Assembly: GCA_949987705.1 (NCBI GenBank)
Contig: OX465281.1
Location: 242,007,143-242,071,142, forward strand
Direction: 5' to 3'
From: Thereva unica
Lineage: Eukaryota; Arthropoda; Insecta; Diptera; Therevidae
Length of the DNA: 64,000 nt
This document shows, piece after piece, positions 30,377-41,938 of this stretch. The notes beneath the pieces are model-generated. The model had not been told where the DNA came from, made no database searches, and was given only the letters and a program-made list of their open reading frames with translations. Each line of letters starts with the position of its first letter. The first letter of the stretch is position 1. The position numbers and the translations under genes are program-made.

Positions 30377-31150
30377 CTGAGGTGCCGATAAAAGGGTATG
30401 TGGATGAGTTACTTGTAATTGTTTGTTTGTTTGTTTTTGACTAGTTGAGACTCAACTAGTTGACCCACAATAGGGTTTTATATGGTCTCGGCCACTACAG
30501 CCATATTAACCATGATTCATTGATTTATTATTTTTTGTTGAATCAATGATATAAACAACTTTAATTGGCCTCCTAAATTCTCTCTTTGTTAACTAACTGT
30601 CCCATGCAACGTGGCCAAAACGCAGCTGGGAATTACGTTTTTTAAAACAGTTGATATAGTTTGTCAGTGTAGTCAAAGTTAGATGAGGTCTAATCAGGCT
30701 TTAAAGGATTAATCAATAATAAAATATAACCTTGATGTATTAAAGATGTCACCTTTACTGCCATTTAGTAGATTAAATCTTCATCATTCAGTGGACACAA
30801 AAGAATAGTTAAATGAAAGGTAACATGGATTAGTAAGCTCTAACAGACTAGGAAAGATAAATTCTAGTGTATATCGAGCTAATGCTGGAACAATGATAAA
30901 CAAAGAAAATTTTTTCCATTGATTGGGATGTTGGTGTGACAAGCGGACACCCATACCGGCTCTGGTTCAGGGATAAAATAAAGATAGACACTTAAGATAT
31001 GAAGGTAGATTGTACTGGACGTACACACTTGAAGCTGTAAGATATGCAAACAGATCTATATAGAAAATCTTTTTACTTAGATTAGAAAACTTCTTGCTGG
31101 GAATTGACTTCACTCAGAGGAGAGTCCTTTGGAGTGAAAACCTAAAGGGC
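30377..31150. other. Gene-free stretch
   Basis: A TTTG run (30420-30437) is followed by the short palindrome ACTAGTTGAGACTCAACTAGT (21 bases including a three-base centre). ORF2 of the LINE whose ORF1 ends at 31157 should begin here on the minus strand, but no endonuclease motif is seen. Confidence 0.4.
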
Positions 31151-31156
31151 TGATAG

Positions 31157-32680
31157 TTATTCCTTTTTTAGAGTCGAGAACCAATAATTGGTTGTACCTG
31201 AACTCGTTTCCCTTATTAATGGAGGTTGTAAGGACCTATATTTTTCGAGGCCAGTATTATCTTGGAGTATCCTTGAGGAGATCCTAGAACTGGTCGATTC
31301 ACAATCCGAGTCCTCAATGAGAGGATCTATATTTCCCTTTCCTACGACATCAGCCACTGAAGATTTCTTCTTAGGCCTTTTTTTCCACGTTTTAGGCCTC
31401 TTCGGAGATTTTTTACCTTTGTTTTCTTCAGCATGGAACAGGTTATCTATATCTAAACCCACACCCCGTGCTTGCGATTCCCCAGAACGTGTAGGGCTTT
31501 TACCATTTTCAGTCTCTTTCTTACGATATTGAGCATTGAGAAGTCTATTCTTTGCCTTGTAGATCCTAAGCGCGTCCGATCTTGCATAGTTGCCCCTTCG
31601 CATTATTGTTACTAATTCCTTTTCTTTTAGCCACACGGGGCACACTTTCTCAAATGCTCCATGGTTTCCTTTGCAATTTGCACATTTAGCGGCTTTGACG
31701 CAATTTCTTCTTTCTTCACAATTTTGCGTTCCGCACTTACCACAGATCGTCCATTTGGATCTGCATTCCTTGCTGAGGTGGCCAAACCTCTGACATCTGA
31801 AACACCTTAAAGGGGGGGAGACAAATTTGTTCATTTTGAGACTCGAGTAATATAGTTTAATTTTTTCTGGGATCTTGTCTCCACTCACATATATTTTTAT
31901 TTTATTCACGTCTTTAGTGACCACCCTCCCTTCAGAAAAAGTTTTCCACTTTAATCTGAAGCACCTTCTGAAATTGATTGAGGGATTGCATAATCTTAAA
32001 GCCTCAATCAGTTCTTCTTCACTCAGTCCTAAATCCACACCATGAACAATAAAGGGAGTGGCTACTAGACCCAGCGGAATGTATGCTCTGAAAGTTGAGT
32101 CTACGGGGCACTTATTAATGAAATTATTTGCATTTTCTGCAGAGTCAAAGATGACTTTACATTTGTGTTTTGCAGTATAGGGAATTGAAAATACACCCTT
32201 TGTGGTTGATAATAAGAATTTTCCAAAAGAAAGAGGGTTCAGGCTTTTGTTCTCCCTTGAATCAGGGTTGATATGCCGGACTAGAACTGTGAAGGGACCA
32301 ACATCATTTTTGTTGTATTCAATTGGGATATTATTGGTAGAAATAGATGGATTGTTTGGTAAAATCCGTGAAGCTTCAGCTAAATTTTGTTGAGTGATCC
32401 CTATCGTAGCTGATGAGTCTTGAGAGGACAAGGTTGGAGATTTGCCCAGAGTATCGCTTTTACACTTCAACGATGCGTCTACCTTCTCTGTTCCTTTTAG
32501 GTTTTTTTTGACAGGAACTACAGCTTTGGGCTGCACCATATGTCTTAATTCAGGGACTACCTTAATTATGCTTGGTGGTGCGCCTTTTTTGTTAATTAAC
32601 CTAGCTGACGTTCTTTTAGTGACACTTATTTTTTCCTTTCGATTTTCCCCGGATATAAGAGGCGAATTTTTCTTATCCAT
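31157..32680 (-). CDS. LINE ORF1 (gag-like) protein with zinc knuckles
   Basis: This is an intact 507-codon frame. After a basic, low-complexity N-terminus comes a gag-like RNA-binding region (PFTVLVRHINPDSRENKSLN ... SVIFDSAENANNFINK-like sequence). Near residues 290-350 lie three CCHC-type knuckles: CFRCQRFGHLSKEC, CGKCGTQNCEERRNC and CANCKGNHGAFEKVC. The C-terminus is Lys/Arg rich. This is the ORF1 type of jockey-like and related non-LTR elements, where it coats the element RNA. ORF2 does not follow at 31156-30400, so the element is 3'-truncated or rearranged, yet ORF1 has no stop, suggesting a young insertion. Being transposon-derived, it is not expected to be a host gene. Confidence 0.85.
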   Translation of the reverse strand: MDKKNSPLISGENRKEKISVTKRTSARLINKKGAPPSIIKVVPELRHMVQPKAVVPVKKNLKGTEKVDASLKCKSDTLGKSPTLSSQDSSATIGITQQNLAEASRILPNNPSISTNNIPIEYNKNDVGPFTVLVRHINPDSRENKSLNPLSFGKFLLSTTKGVFSIPYTAKHKCKVIFDSAENANNFINKCPVDSTFRAYIPLGLVATPFIVHGVDLGLSEEELIEALRLCNPSINFRRCFRLKWKTFSEGRVVTKDVNKIKIYVSGDKIPEKIKLYYSSLKMNKFVSPPLRCFRCQRFGHLSKECRSKWTICGKCGTQNCEERRNCVKAAKCANCKGNHGAFEKVCPVWLKEKELVTIMRRGNYARSDALRIYKAKNRLLNAQYRKKETENGKSPTRSGESQARGVGLDIDNLFHAEENKGKKSPKRPKTWKKRPKKKSSVADVVGKGNIDPLIEDSDCESTSSRISSRILQDNTGLEKYRSLQPPLIRETSSGTTNYWFSTLKKE

Positions 32681-32699
32681 TCTAATAAAGTGGAGGGAG

Positions 32700-33600
32700 T
32701 AACAGGTTGGATGGGTGTGAAGATTGAAGACCCAAAACTGGAGGCAAGTGGTTGGTTAGAGTAAAGAAATTGAGGTACCCAACGGAATTCTATTGAAATT
32801 ATGAAATTTTATATGAAACTAAGACTAAATTTCGATTTAATATCGAACTGAAACTGCCACTGTCTAACAAAAAATAACAAGCACTAAAACGATTAACATG
32901 TCACAAGGTGAAACGGTAATTTCATCATATATCTAAAAAAGAAGAAAGGAAAAAAAAGCAAGCAATGGAAAAAATTCTCTATTCTTAGGTTAAATAACGG
33001 GATTTGAAGAATGCCGCTATACCAGGATTCAGTAAATTACACCGTAATGTTAAATTTTGTCTAACACTGTATTGGTAACAAAATAGCGGGACTCACTAAC
33101 CACATGGATCACTAAAAATTCTAAAAAAAAAAACTCCAAAAAAGGCAGTAAAGGTGGCCAGGTGCTTTGAAAATAGCAAAGGAAACTCAAAAATTTACTC
33201 TATAAAATCTAAAAAATAAAAGAAAGCACCTAAAACAGAAAAATTTTGTATGCAATAAAAAAATTTTTAAAAGCTTATCACAAAAGCACTTGTAAAATAG
33301 AATGTAAAGACTTAAAACACTTGACTGAAGGACATTCTTTTACAACTAATATAAAAAAAAACAAAAATCAATAAATAATTAATAAATAATTAATAGATAA
33401 TTAAAAAACCAGAAGGAAAAAACAAACTTAATTTTAGAAAGACACACTTCATCTGTAAAGCACTGAACTGTAAAAACACTTTAAAAGGAAAAACACTGAC
33501 TAGCCTATCCACTAACGTCTGACCAAGTCGGAGTCCAAAGAGGAAGTGGTTACTTGTAATTGTAAAGCAAAGAATTTTTGATAAGGAAACGTTTATTATT
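32700..33600. other. AT-rich region upstream of the LINE ORF1
   Basis: No coding frame is supported. The part next to 32680 may be the 5' untranslated region of the LINE; the rest is poly-A and poly-T-rich filler. Confidence 0.4.
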
Positions 33601-33611
33601 AATACTATTTT

Positions 33612-34268
33612 AGTCATGAAAATATGTGCTAATTGCAACGGCAATCATGCAGCGTATGTATGTTAAATCCCGCCCGATTTGGTTAAAGAAAAAGATATAA
33701 TAAGAACCATGAGGATGAACTTCTCGAGGAATGGTCCATGGAAGATGAATAAAGCCAAGAGAAGAAGGGCAAGTACACGAAATCAAACCAAGTTTCCCAA
33801 AGACTCCGCGGTAAAACAGCTGCAAAAGGAGAATCAAATGTCCTCTACTTCAAAAGCAGCTCATATAAGTCCATTCAGGCAGGCCGTTATGAGTTCCTCA
33901 ACGACCTCGAAACCCCTTAACACAGGAGGAACAAAGAGGCCAAGACGTAGCATAAATGAAATGTTTAAAAATTTTGAGGAAGAATCAAGATGCTCTCGGA
34001 GTATACTGAGAAAGTGCTCGGAAACCTATTCACAATGTGGCTACGAAAAAAGGAGGGCAAAGTCAGTTTGAAAAGCGCAAAAGGTAACTAATGCTCAAAA
34101 TTCTTCAACTCAATGTACAGAGTCTTTATAAGAATATGGATACTATCGAACACTTTTTAAATCCCAACAACAGACCTATTCGTTACAGCTGAAACTTGGT
34201 TGATGCCGTCCTCCGAAATTAAGCTTAGCAACTATAATATCGTCAGGAGCGATAGGCAGGATGGCTAA
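33612..34268 (+). mobile_element. LINE fragment: end of gag and start of endonuclease
   Basis: Plus-strand frames give KICANCNGNHAAYVC, the last CCHC knuckle, then LVKEKDIIRTMRMNFSRNGP and a basic ORF1 tail ending near 34070. A new frame starts LKILQLNVQSLYKNMDTIEH (34093-34150), continuing TAETWLMPSSEIKLS and YNIVRSDRQDG. This is the beginning of an APE-type endonuclease, with the catalytic N (QLNVQSL) and E (AETW). It stops abruptly at about 34268, where minus-strand LINE sequence begins. Confidence 0.75.
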
Positions 34269-34274
34269 CATCAT

Positions 34275-35080
34275 TTATCAATAGCAATAGCTTTGAGTTT
34301 AGCTAACAGGGCTGAGTGTCAAAATCTATCGAAAGCCTTGGGAATATCCAGGGCAACCAGACTAGACTCACCAGATCCATACAGACTTCGGCTAAGGTGT
34401 TCTGTAAGACAAAATAAAAGATCGCCAGTGGATCTTTTTTGTCGGAAGCCATACTGTCTGCCGTTTATGAGTAGGTTGGATTCTAGATATCCTATAAATT
34501 TTATTTTATTGATTTATTGATATCCTATAAATTTTATTGATTATCGTCTCCATGGTTTTGAAGAGAATAGAAGTAAGTGCTATTGGGCGGTAGTTAGAGG
34601 GATTGCTGGGAGTCACCTTTTTTCGATATGGGCTGAACATGGGCAAGTTTCCAAGAGTCTGGATAAAGCAAAAAGTTTGTGCAGAGGTTTATCCAAAAGC
34701 CAGGCGCATTGTTTTAAGACGATAGGGGATATATTATCGGGTCCAGTGGATTTGTTGGCAGCGAGCTCCTTGAGGCACCTGTACGTCTCGCTAGTCTTGA
34801 ATAATACCTTGTCCATTGGCCTGGGGGTGGGAAATTTAAATGGAAAGTTAGTGCTAACTAAGCAGTGGTCCAAATTGCCAAGAGGTTAATCAACTTCGAC
34901 GGAGTAACGCGCTGGATGAGAAGTAAGAAAAAGATCAAGGAGATAAGTTCTTTGATCAGCAACATCTGGGACTCTTGTGGGATGATCCACAATTTGATGT
35001 AAATTATTAGTGTCTGCAAAGAGCTCAACGTCCTTGCCAGAAACACTGGTTCCAATTGAGTAAGTCAGTCAATTCACTTT
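34275..35080 (-). mobile_element. LINE fragment: endonuclease end fused to reverse transcriptase
   Basis: Minus strand from 35075: DVELFADTNNLHQIVDHPTR, YLLDLFLTS-like sequence and LGNLDHCLVSTNFPFKFP are the C-terminal endonuclease blocks. They are joined directly to SSETYRCLKELAANKSTGPD and NISPIVLKQCAWLL (34790-34700), the start of the reverse transcriptase. The inter-domain segment has been deleted. It then goes on with NYRPIALTSILFKTMETII and KRSTGDLLFCLTEHLSRSL, then LDIPKAFDRF, and ends at 34275 beside the oppositely oriented LINE. It is dead but fairly well kept. Confidence 0.75.
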
Positions 35081-35084
35081 GTGA

Positions 35085-36090
35085 ACATTGAAATCACCCG
35101 CAACGATGATTGATCACTCAAAATTGGACGACAAAAATCCCGAGATTTGTTCGGAAACAGTATGGCAGGCAGGTCAGACCGTCCCCTTGTCGGACTCCAT
35201 TATAGATGTTGATTGGTCTGGAACGTGCTCCGGATATCTTTACTTGGCTTGCCACATTGGTCATGGTCAATCTACATAGTCTTGTCAGTTTATTGGGGAT
35301 GCCGAATTCTCTCATGGCTTTGTAGAATTCTACTCTGGCTATGCTATCATAGGCGGCTTTTAAGTCAAGGAAGAGGCGTTGAATTGAGTTTTGAAATTCT
35401 AGACATTTTTCCATCGCCTGCCTCAAGGTGAAAATCTGATCAGTCGTTGATTTGCCTGGGCTGATGCCACACTGGTATTGGCCTATCATGTTTCTGGCAT
35501 ATGAGGCAATCCTGTTTTGTAGGATAGCGGAGAATATCTTATACATGGTACTCAACAACGTTATATCGCGATAATTAGGGCACGCTGTAATATCTCCTTT
35601 TTTATGTACCGGGCAGAGGATGCCATTTCTCCAGTCTTATGGCATCACTTCCTGCTCCCATACTTGCACAATTAATTCATGAATCGCTTGGTGTAATGTA
35701 GGCCCTCCGTATTTAACCAGCTCCACTACACCCGAGGCCTTGTTTTTGAGCCGGCTGATGACTCTGCTGACTTCTTCTATGCTTGGTGGCGGCAGCATAG
35801 CATTATCATCAGATATTGGTGGAGCCTCCGAATGCTCCCCATCGCTCCAAGATGCTTTTAGGATCGGTGATCAGATTCCCTTCTTTGTCCTTGCAGTATG
35901 TGCAACGTGGTGTGAATTGCGTCATACTGCAGACTCTTCGGTAGAACTCCCGCGCCTGGTGCGGCCATCGTTCTCTGTACTGTTCTAGTTCACAGACGAG
36001 AATTTTTTCGTCTGTGAATTCTCTTTTCTTCTTTTCTGAGCTCTTTATAGTTCTCTTCGCGTGCCCGTGTTCTCTGAGACTGCTGCATTC
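35085..36090 (-). mobile_element. RTE-like LINE reverse-transcriptase fragment
   Basis: The minus frame 35558-35118 is open for 146 codons: YKIFSAILQNRIASYARNMI, QYQCGISPGKSTTDQIFTLR, RLFLDLKAAYDSIARVEFYK (catalytic Asp present) and NVASQVKISGARSRPIN, then VRQGDGL. Upstream pieces at 36060-35580 show WPHQAREFYRRVCSMTQFTP, the linker before the polymerase. The copy ends before the FADD motif, so it is 3'-truncated. Confidence 0.75.
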
Positions 36091-36399
36091 ATTATCGAAC
36101 CAGTCGTTCTGATCTCTACGACTTCTGTATAAGATGAATCAGCAGTACCGTATAGCTTTAGACTGCCGCGCGTTATTTTCCAGAGTTTTTATTGTTTTTT
36201 TTTGTGGACGTTGATTTTTTATTACTTTTTCACCTTCCGGAATTTTTTTTGGTTTTTAGGCTGTTATTTCACCGACCGGATCAGCACACGTCCGTACACT
36301 TTGCTATCCACGGCCAAAACTTAAGGGCAAGGCCCAAAATAAATCCTATTAATTAATTTCCCACAAAAATTGATTTAAAATACATTTTTATAAAAGGCA

Positions 36400-38800
36400 T
36401 TATAATTTTTTCACATATTTGTTAACATATGCAATAAATATTTTTCTAGTCTTCTCTGGTAATATTTCAAAGCAATTTAAAATTTTGTTAATATCATAAT
36501 TAATTACCAATAAATCTTTTGGATTATTTACATTTTGCAAAGCTATAAAATCTAAATAATATAATGAAATACATAAAAATTCTGGACTATAACAGCCATA
36601 CTGATCTTCCACAGCTAGTAAGAGCTCCTCACTAGTATCAATCAAATGCTTACAAATGGATGGATTGTAAGGACAATCTGCAGGATATATTATAATTAGA
36701 AACTTATTATAAAATTTAATTAAGAAAACAAAATTATCACATACCAGAAAATTTCTTCAGAATTTGACTACCCATGTCCTGGCGCATTTTTGATGATTTA
36801 TGCAAATATTTGGTAGATAATCGAAAGATAACGCATAATTGTTGGCATGTTTCTTCAGAATCTGAAGATGATAACAATGCCCAGAAATGTTTATACCATT
36901 CCCAATCCCATGGTTGCTTGCAGACGGTACACTCAAAAGAGAATTCGTTATCAAGATCCATCCACCAGTTGCATTCGCTGTTGAAGTATGTGAATTCAGC
37001 TTGGCAGTTATTTCTAGTGCATATATACGTATGGTATTTTTTCTAAATTAAATAAATTTTATTTTATTTTTTCCTAAAATACATTAAAGACGAATCAAAA
37101 CTTACAAATTCGCTGTCATTCCCGGTACAATGTTTGCAATTGCATTTAAAAAAATGTTGTGCAAATAATATTTCTCGTCTCGACGCCGCATCCATTTGTT
37201 TATAATGAATTCCGTAACAATTAAAAATTTCATCGTTTTGCTTAATATTGTTTGTTGCTTTCACAGTTAAAGTGTTATCATGAAACACATTTCGAAAATT
37301 TGGCTCACAAGAGTGATTATATAAGCTGACTCTTGGATATAACGCACTGAAAAGTTCTGATTTTGAGTAGTTGTGTAAATTTCCTAGTTTTAAATTTTCA
37401 AAATCTTCCCAAGAAGAATATTTCTTCGTTTTGTATAAAGTGAAACCATTAATTGAATGAGCATTTGAAATCAGTTGAGCAGTATGCCGCATAATAAGGG
37501 CACCAATAACGATTTCTAAATTTTCGGTATCTTTTACAATTTGCCCAAATTTATCATCGAAAAAATTAGTAAAATTCTTTAAGTAAGATGTCAGCATCGA
37601 TGCAGTTAAAGCATAAAGAATAAAATCTTTCGAATTCATTTTTTCTATATTTGATACCAAACGAAATACTTGAGAGTAAGGAGAATTACTTTCATTATAA
37701 ACATCGCCTAAAGTTTTCCAGATATTTTCTGATGTATCATTCAAACCCCCCGATTTATTTTTAAGCTGCGCTATAATATCATCAATTGACACTAGTAATG
37801 TACGTAAGGCCAAGTAGGATATTCCGATGTTATGAAAAAGCAGTATCCTATAGCCTGAACATTCATACTGATGGATATCCGCATGTAATTTTTTGCAGTT
37901 TGGCGAACAGTACGAAACCCTATGGCAACTGTAACAAGGAAATGGGATAATGTCAACCTCTGCGCAATTCTGGCAATTGAAATTTATATCATCATCTTCG
38001 GCATGACCAAATAAAGGTACATATGCATAAGCCTTTTCTGTCATAATCTCCATATTCTTTGCAATCGGTTCCCCTGCTACTACATAAGTTCCAACCTTAG
38101 GCTTAGAACGTCTGAAATATGAAAAAAAAAATATATTATACCAATCATTGAAATTGAATTTATCTTACAAAACTTGTTTTACATCATTTGTTTTAGGTTT
38201 ATTATCTGATATATCAGTAGCCTTCTTTTCAAGTGTTTTAAGTTCTTGCTGAAGACGTTTAATCACTGATACAAGAGATTCATCTCGAAGATCTTCAAGG
38301 AACTTCAAAGTATCTTTAATTTTTTCACTATCGTGCAGCTCTAATGCACATTCTGCTTGTCGCGCAAGAATTTTTGCTAATTTTGATTTTGGATATCCTA
38401 GTAGCACAGCAGATTCACAATCATAATAAGCTGCCTAAAACAAACAAATACTAGTAATTTTGTTACTAGTTAATCAATTTAATACTTACTTTATAATTTC
38501 TTATCTTCATTAACACATATGCCCGGTTTGCGTGTGCTAGACATGCTGATTCTTTTGTTACTGCAGAAAATATTGCCTCTGTATAGAATTGTATGGATTC
38601 CATAAATGTTTTTGGATTTTTTAAAAGATCATTTCCTTTTTGTCTGCATATTTCAGATTGTTGTACGTCTTCCTCTATATCTTCTTGTGCTTCCAGCCAG
38701 TGTTCAAATGAGTCTCTAGAAAAGTAAATAACATCTTGTTTACAATGGGAGTTGTGGTAAGGATCAGAAAGATGCACTCCAACTCTTATTACATTCTTTT
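36400..38800 (-). CDS. SMYD4-like SET and MYND domain protein, 5' end uncertain
   Basis: Exons on the minus strand are 38800(?)-38490, 38434-38169, 38111-37106, 37042-36745 and 36677-36400, all in phase, giving at least 718 residues. The first visible exon has a TPR-type segment (KGNDLLKNPKTFMESIQFYT, EAIFSA). The split SET domain begins KPKVGTYVVAGEPIAKNMEI. The MYND zinc finger is CQNCAEVDIIPFPCYSCHRV, then SYCSPNCKKLHADIHQYEC. The SET core has SLYNHSCEPNFRNVF and FNCYGIHY, and a CNCKHC post-SET follows. A long C-terminal helical part ends YVNKYVKKL. SMYD proteins methylate lysines, and SMYD4 relatives are expanded in flies; substrates are unknown. The protein start was not found. An in-frame stop lies just upstream of 38800, so either an exon lies further upstream or the 5' end has been lost. 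Confidence 0.85.
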
Positions 38801-39009
38801 CTGGTTACGTGGTGTTAATCGATAAGAATCAACTGCCAGAAAGCTCAGAAACGGTCCCACCTTTTCTAAGCAGAATAAAGGGCTTCCCACAATTTTTACT
38901 CCTAACAAAATTAAGTCGACCTTCAATACCAAAGTATAGAGGCAACCCAATGAGATCTTTATACCAAAGGCTGAAGAGCGACCAAGGTTTTCGCCAAAAC
39001 TTTTAAGAA

Positions 39010-40530
39010 ATAACAGAGTCACCTCCTTTCTGCTGAAAACCAATCGACTTTTATATACGAAAAGAATTAGAAAACAAATCAATTGTCCGTAAGCAACCAG
39101 CATCCTTATTAAAAAGGCAAATCCACGCAAGCAACCATACATATCCTCAACAGAAAAATTGCGAAATTTACGAATTTTCTCATGGAATATTTGAACTCTG
39201 TACAGAACTCGAGCTACACAACATCTAGCCGATACCTTGTCAAGTATAAAGCTGACATCACGGCCATTCAAGAGATTATGGTTAGTAAAAGAATTAAGCC
39301 TACCATTATCGGCTTTAAAGCAATAAACGAAAGGCTGTGCACCCTTCGAGTGCGAGGCAAATTTAAGAACGTTCACGCACCAACAGAAGAATCTCCGGAC
39401 GATGAAAAAGAAGAATTCTTCGAAGTAGTTGAACGGGAACTTAATGTGTGCCAATCATACTGGGAGATTTGAACGCCAAAGTTGGCCAGAAGCCCGATAC
39501 AGGCCCCACACCTTTCATGGAAAACAGTAAGAAGCGGCATGTAAGAAGCGCGTAGATATCCGTAATTCCCCTAGGTATCTGCTGATGAAACCACTCGCAA
39601 CCAAATAGACCATGCGTGGATAGACCTCTGACCTTTCGGGTCTGATGACGGTAAGAAGTTACCGTCGTTCCAACTTCGAATCGTATCACTATCTTATTGG
39701 TATGGTGCTCCGAGAGCGCATTATAACGCTGAAAAGCTTTGTATAACCTGATCAAGCTCGAATCAACACAGCCCCACTACGCAATGAAATGGCCATAAAC
39801 AGCTACGGCCATGCATTAGATCTCGCGCTCAGTAGAGTGAATACTGGAGATGAGATCCCGGGGGTCGACGAGAGCTGGACCCGCCTTAAAAATACAAGAG
39901 AAATATAAAGAACTCAGAACTTTGATAGGTCAGTGCAAATATTAGCCTTTGCCGACGATATTTCTTTTATTGGAAGGTCATTTGAAGGCATGAAGGAGAA
40001 CTTTGTAAAGGAAATGATACCTCGACTGAAATCAGAAGACGAATAGCACTGGCTAATAAATGCTACTATCGTCTACGTAAGCACCTGACGGCCAGAAATA
40101 TTTCAAGGAAGACAAAATTGCCACTTTACACAACATTAATAAGGCCTGTCCTACTATATGGTTCGGGAGTGTGGACATTGAAAAACGCAGACGAAGCATT
40201 GGTAGGAAGATTCGAAAGGAAAATCCTTCGTTCAATCTACAAAGGAATACAGGTTGATGGCGTTTGGAGGAGAAGATACAACGCAGAGTTGTATGAAATC
40301 AGTAAGATTCCAATCGTTGTTAAGGTGATCAAAATAAACAGACTACGGTGGATTGGTCATGTCCAACAATTTGAGGAACGGAACCCGGCAAAGATAGTGC
40401 TGGGGAAAGTACCGCCAAGAAAACGGAGACCAGGTCGAGGATGACTTGAGACAGTTGGATATAAGAAACTGGAAAAGTCGGGCCAGGGATCGAGAATCAT
40501 GGAAGCAGGGCTGGCACTTGGTTTTTTTTG
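39010..40530 (+). mobile_element. RTE-like LINE, endonuclease and C-terminus, middle deleted
   Basis: Plus frames start with a degraded endonuclease: KADITAIQEIMVSKRIKPTI (39253-39310, with the catalytic E of IQE), RGKFKNVHAPTEESPDDEKE and ILGDLNAKVGQKPD (39459-39500). After about 500 bases of broken frame including an FADDISF remnant near 39953 comes LYTTLIRPVLLYGSGVWTLK (40121-40180). FERKILRSIYKGIQVDGVWR follows, then INRLRWIGHVQQFEERNPAK and finally NWKSRARDRESWK (40470-40510). Most of the reverse transcriptase is missing. Confidence 0.75.
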
Positions 40531-40534
40531 CTCC

Positions 40535-41935
40535 CGGTGCAGTATGCCATATTGCGCCCTTTTTTTGATGGCAGTGAAGGACAATGGAAAAAAGTCAGAA
40601 AAAAAATACAAGCAAAGCTTACAAAGCTTCTAGCCGTTGATAGCTTTTGGTCAGAAAAACAAAAAATTGTATAAGTAGGTTGAAGATGGAATTCGTTTTT
40701 TTTTTCTAAAACCGGAAAGTTTGGAATATTTCCTATTAATAATAATAATCAATTTTTATGTAATTGCCTTGAAGATATCAGATGATGTGCGCCCCGTTCA
40801 ATTGCGCCCAGTGCAAGTGCACCATTCACACCTATGAAAGCGCCGCCTTGCATGAAGGCAAATGCTGGAGGAAGCCAAGGCCAACAATAGGCTGTAGAGC
40901 TCCTGATGATGATGAATATTTTTCAATTAAGTTTATACATGTTGATTTTCAGTTTATTTAAATTTTGCAACTTCATTACGATGTTTTTTTTAGAAAAAAA
41001 TGCTTAAAAATAAAACTACATATTGTAGGAAATTTCGAAAATAAAGAGTGCAAGTTATCTAGGAGTTTCTTCATTAAATATGTACAAACAATAGATCTAG
41101 TTATTTCGCGGTATAGTAGCAAATATTATGAACATACAATAAGGACGTAAAGACCAAATTGCATTGTTGAAATTACCCGAAAATCCCGATTTATTTAACA
41201 CAAATCATTGACCCTAGTTGATTCATCCATTCCATTGCTATCCTACTTCTGATCTTTTTGGCATTGAGATAGAAAACGTTTTAATAATAAATCCTTCACT
41301 TATAAATGAAATATTATTTATTTTTAGACCGCAAATGAGTTTGCTAGATGATCTTTCTTCGTTTTTTTTTACCTGATAACTCCCTCGCCATAAATGTATT
41401 TAATTGTTTTAACCTCATTTTCGAACTTTAATACTTCGGGCTTGAAAATATTCTCTTCACCAATAAATAAATTTAGAAACACTTCCCAGCGTAAGGAAAC
41501 ATCCATGACTCTTCACTTTATTCACTCCACTCGCGGTTTATTAATAAATCAACCGAGGCATGGAGAACCTGGCAAAAAGTTGTAAACAAAAATGTTGACA
41601 ATTGCAAATCAGCTGGAGTGCGTTCTGAAATACAAGTAGCTGTAAAGTGCGTTGAATTGATTTCATATTTTTGTAACATTTTTTAATTTTAAAATATAAT
41701 GTTGAGGGAAATCAATTAAATTAAATGGTTTTGTAAACTTTCTTTTATCGTCAATTTATTGTAAAAGTTAAGTCTGAAGAAGATTTTCAAATATTTGTTT
41801 TTACTTTTGAGTCCCATATGTTTATCACCCTGTAAAATTATTCATAATTGCTAAATGTCACAAGAAATGTCATCAAGTTATATACAGATCGTGATAAGTG
41901 AATCAATTTTTATATTCTAAAATTCACAGCTTCCT
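40535..41935. other. Intergenic region upstream of Sec6
   Basis: No gene is seen. The sequence becomes AT-rich, and the last few hundred bases before 41939 should contain the Sec6 promoter, though no distinct TATA box was identified. Confidence 0.4.
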
Positions 41936-41938
41936 GCA

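Noticed and set aside
38789..39454. 221-codon minus-strand open frame
   Set aside because: It overlaps, antisense, the plus-strand LINE endonuclease pieces from about 39180 on; its Phe/Leu-rich composition is typical of a shadow frame.
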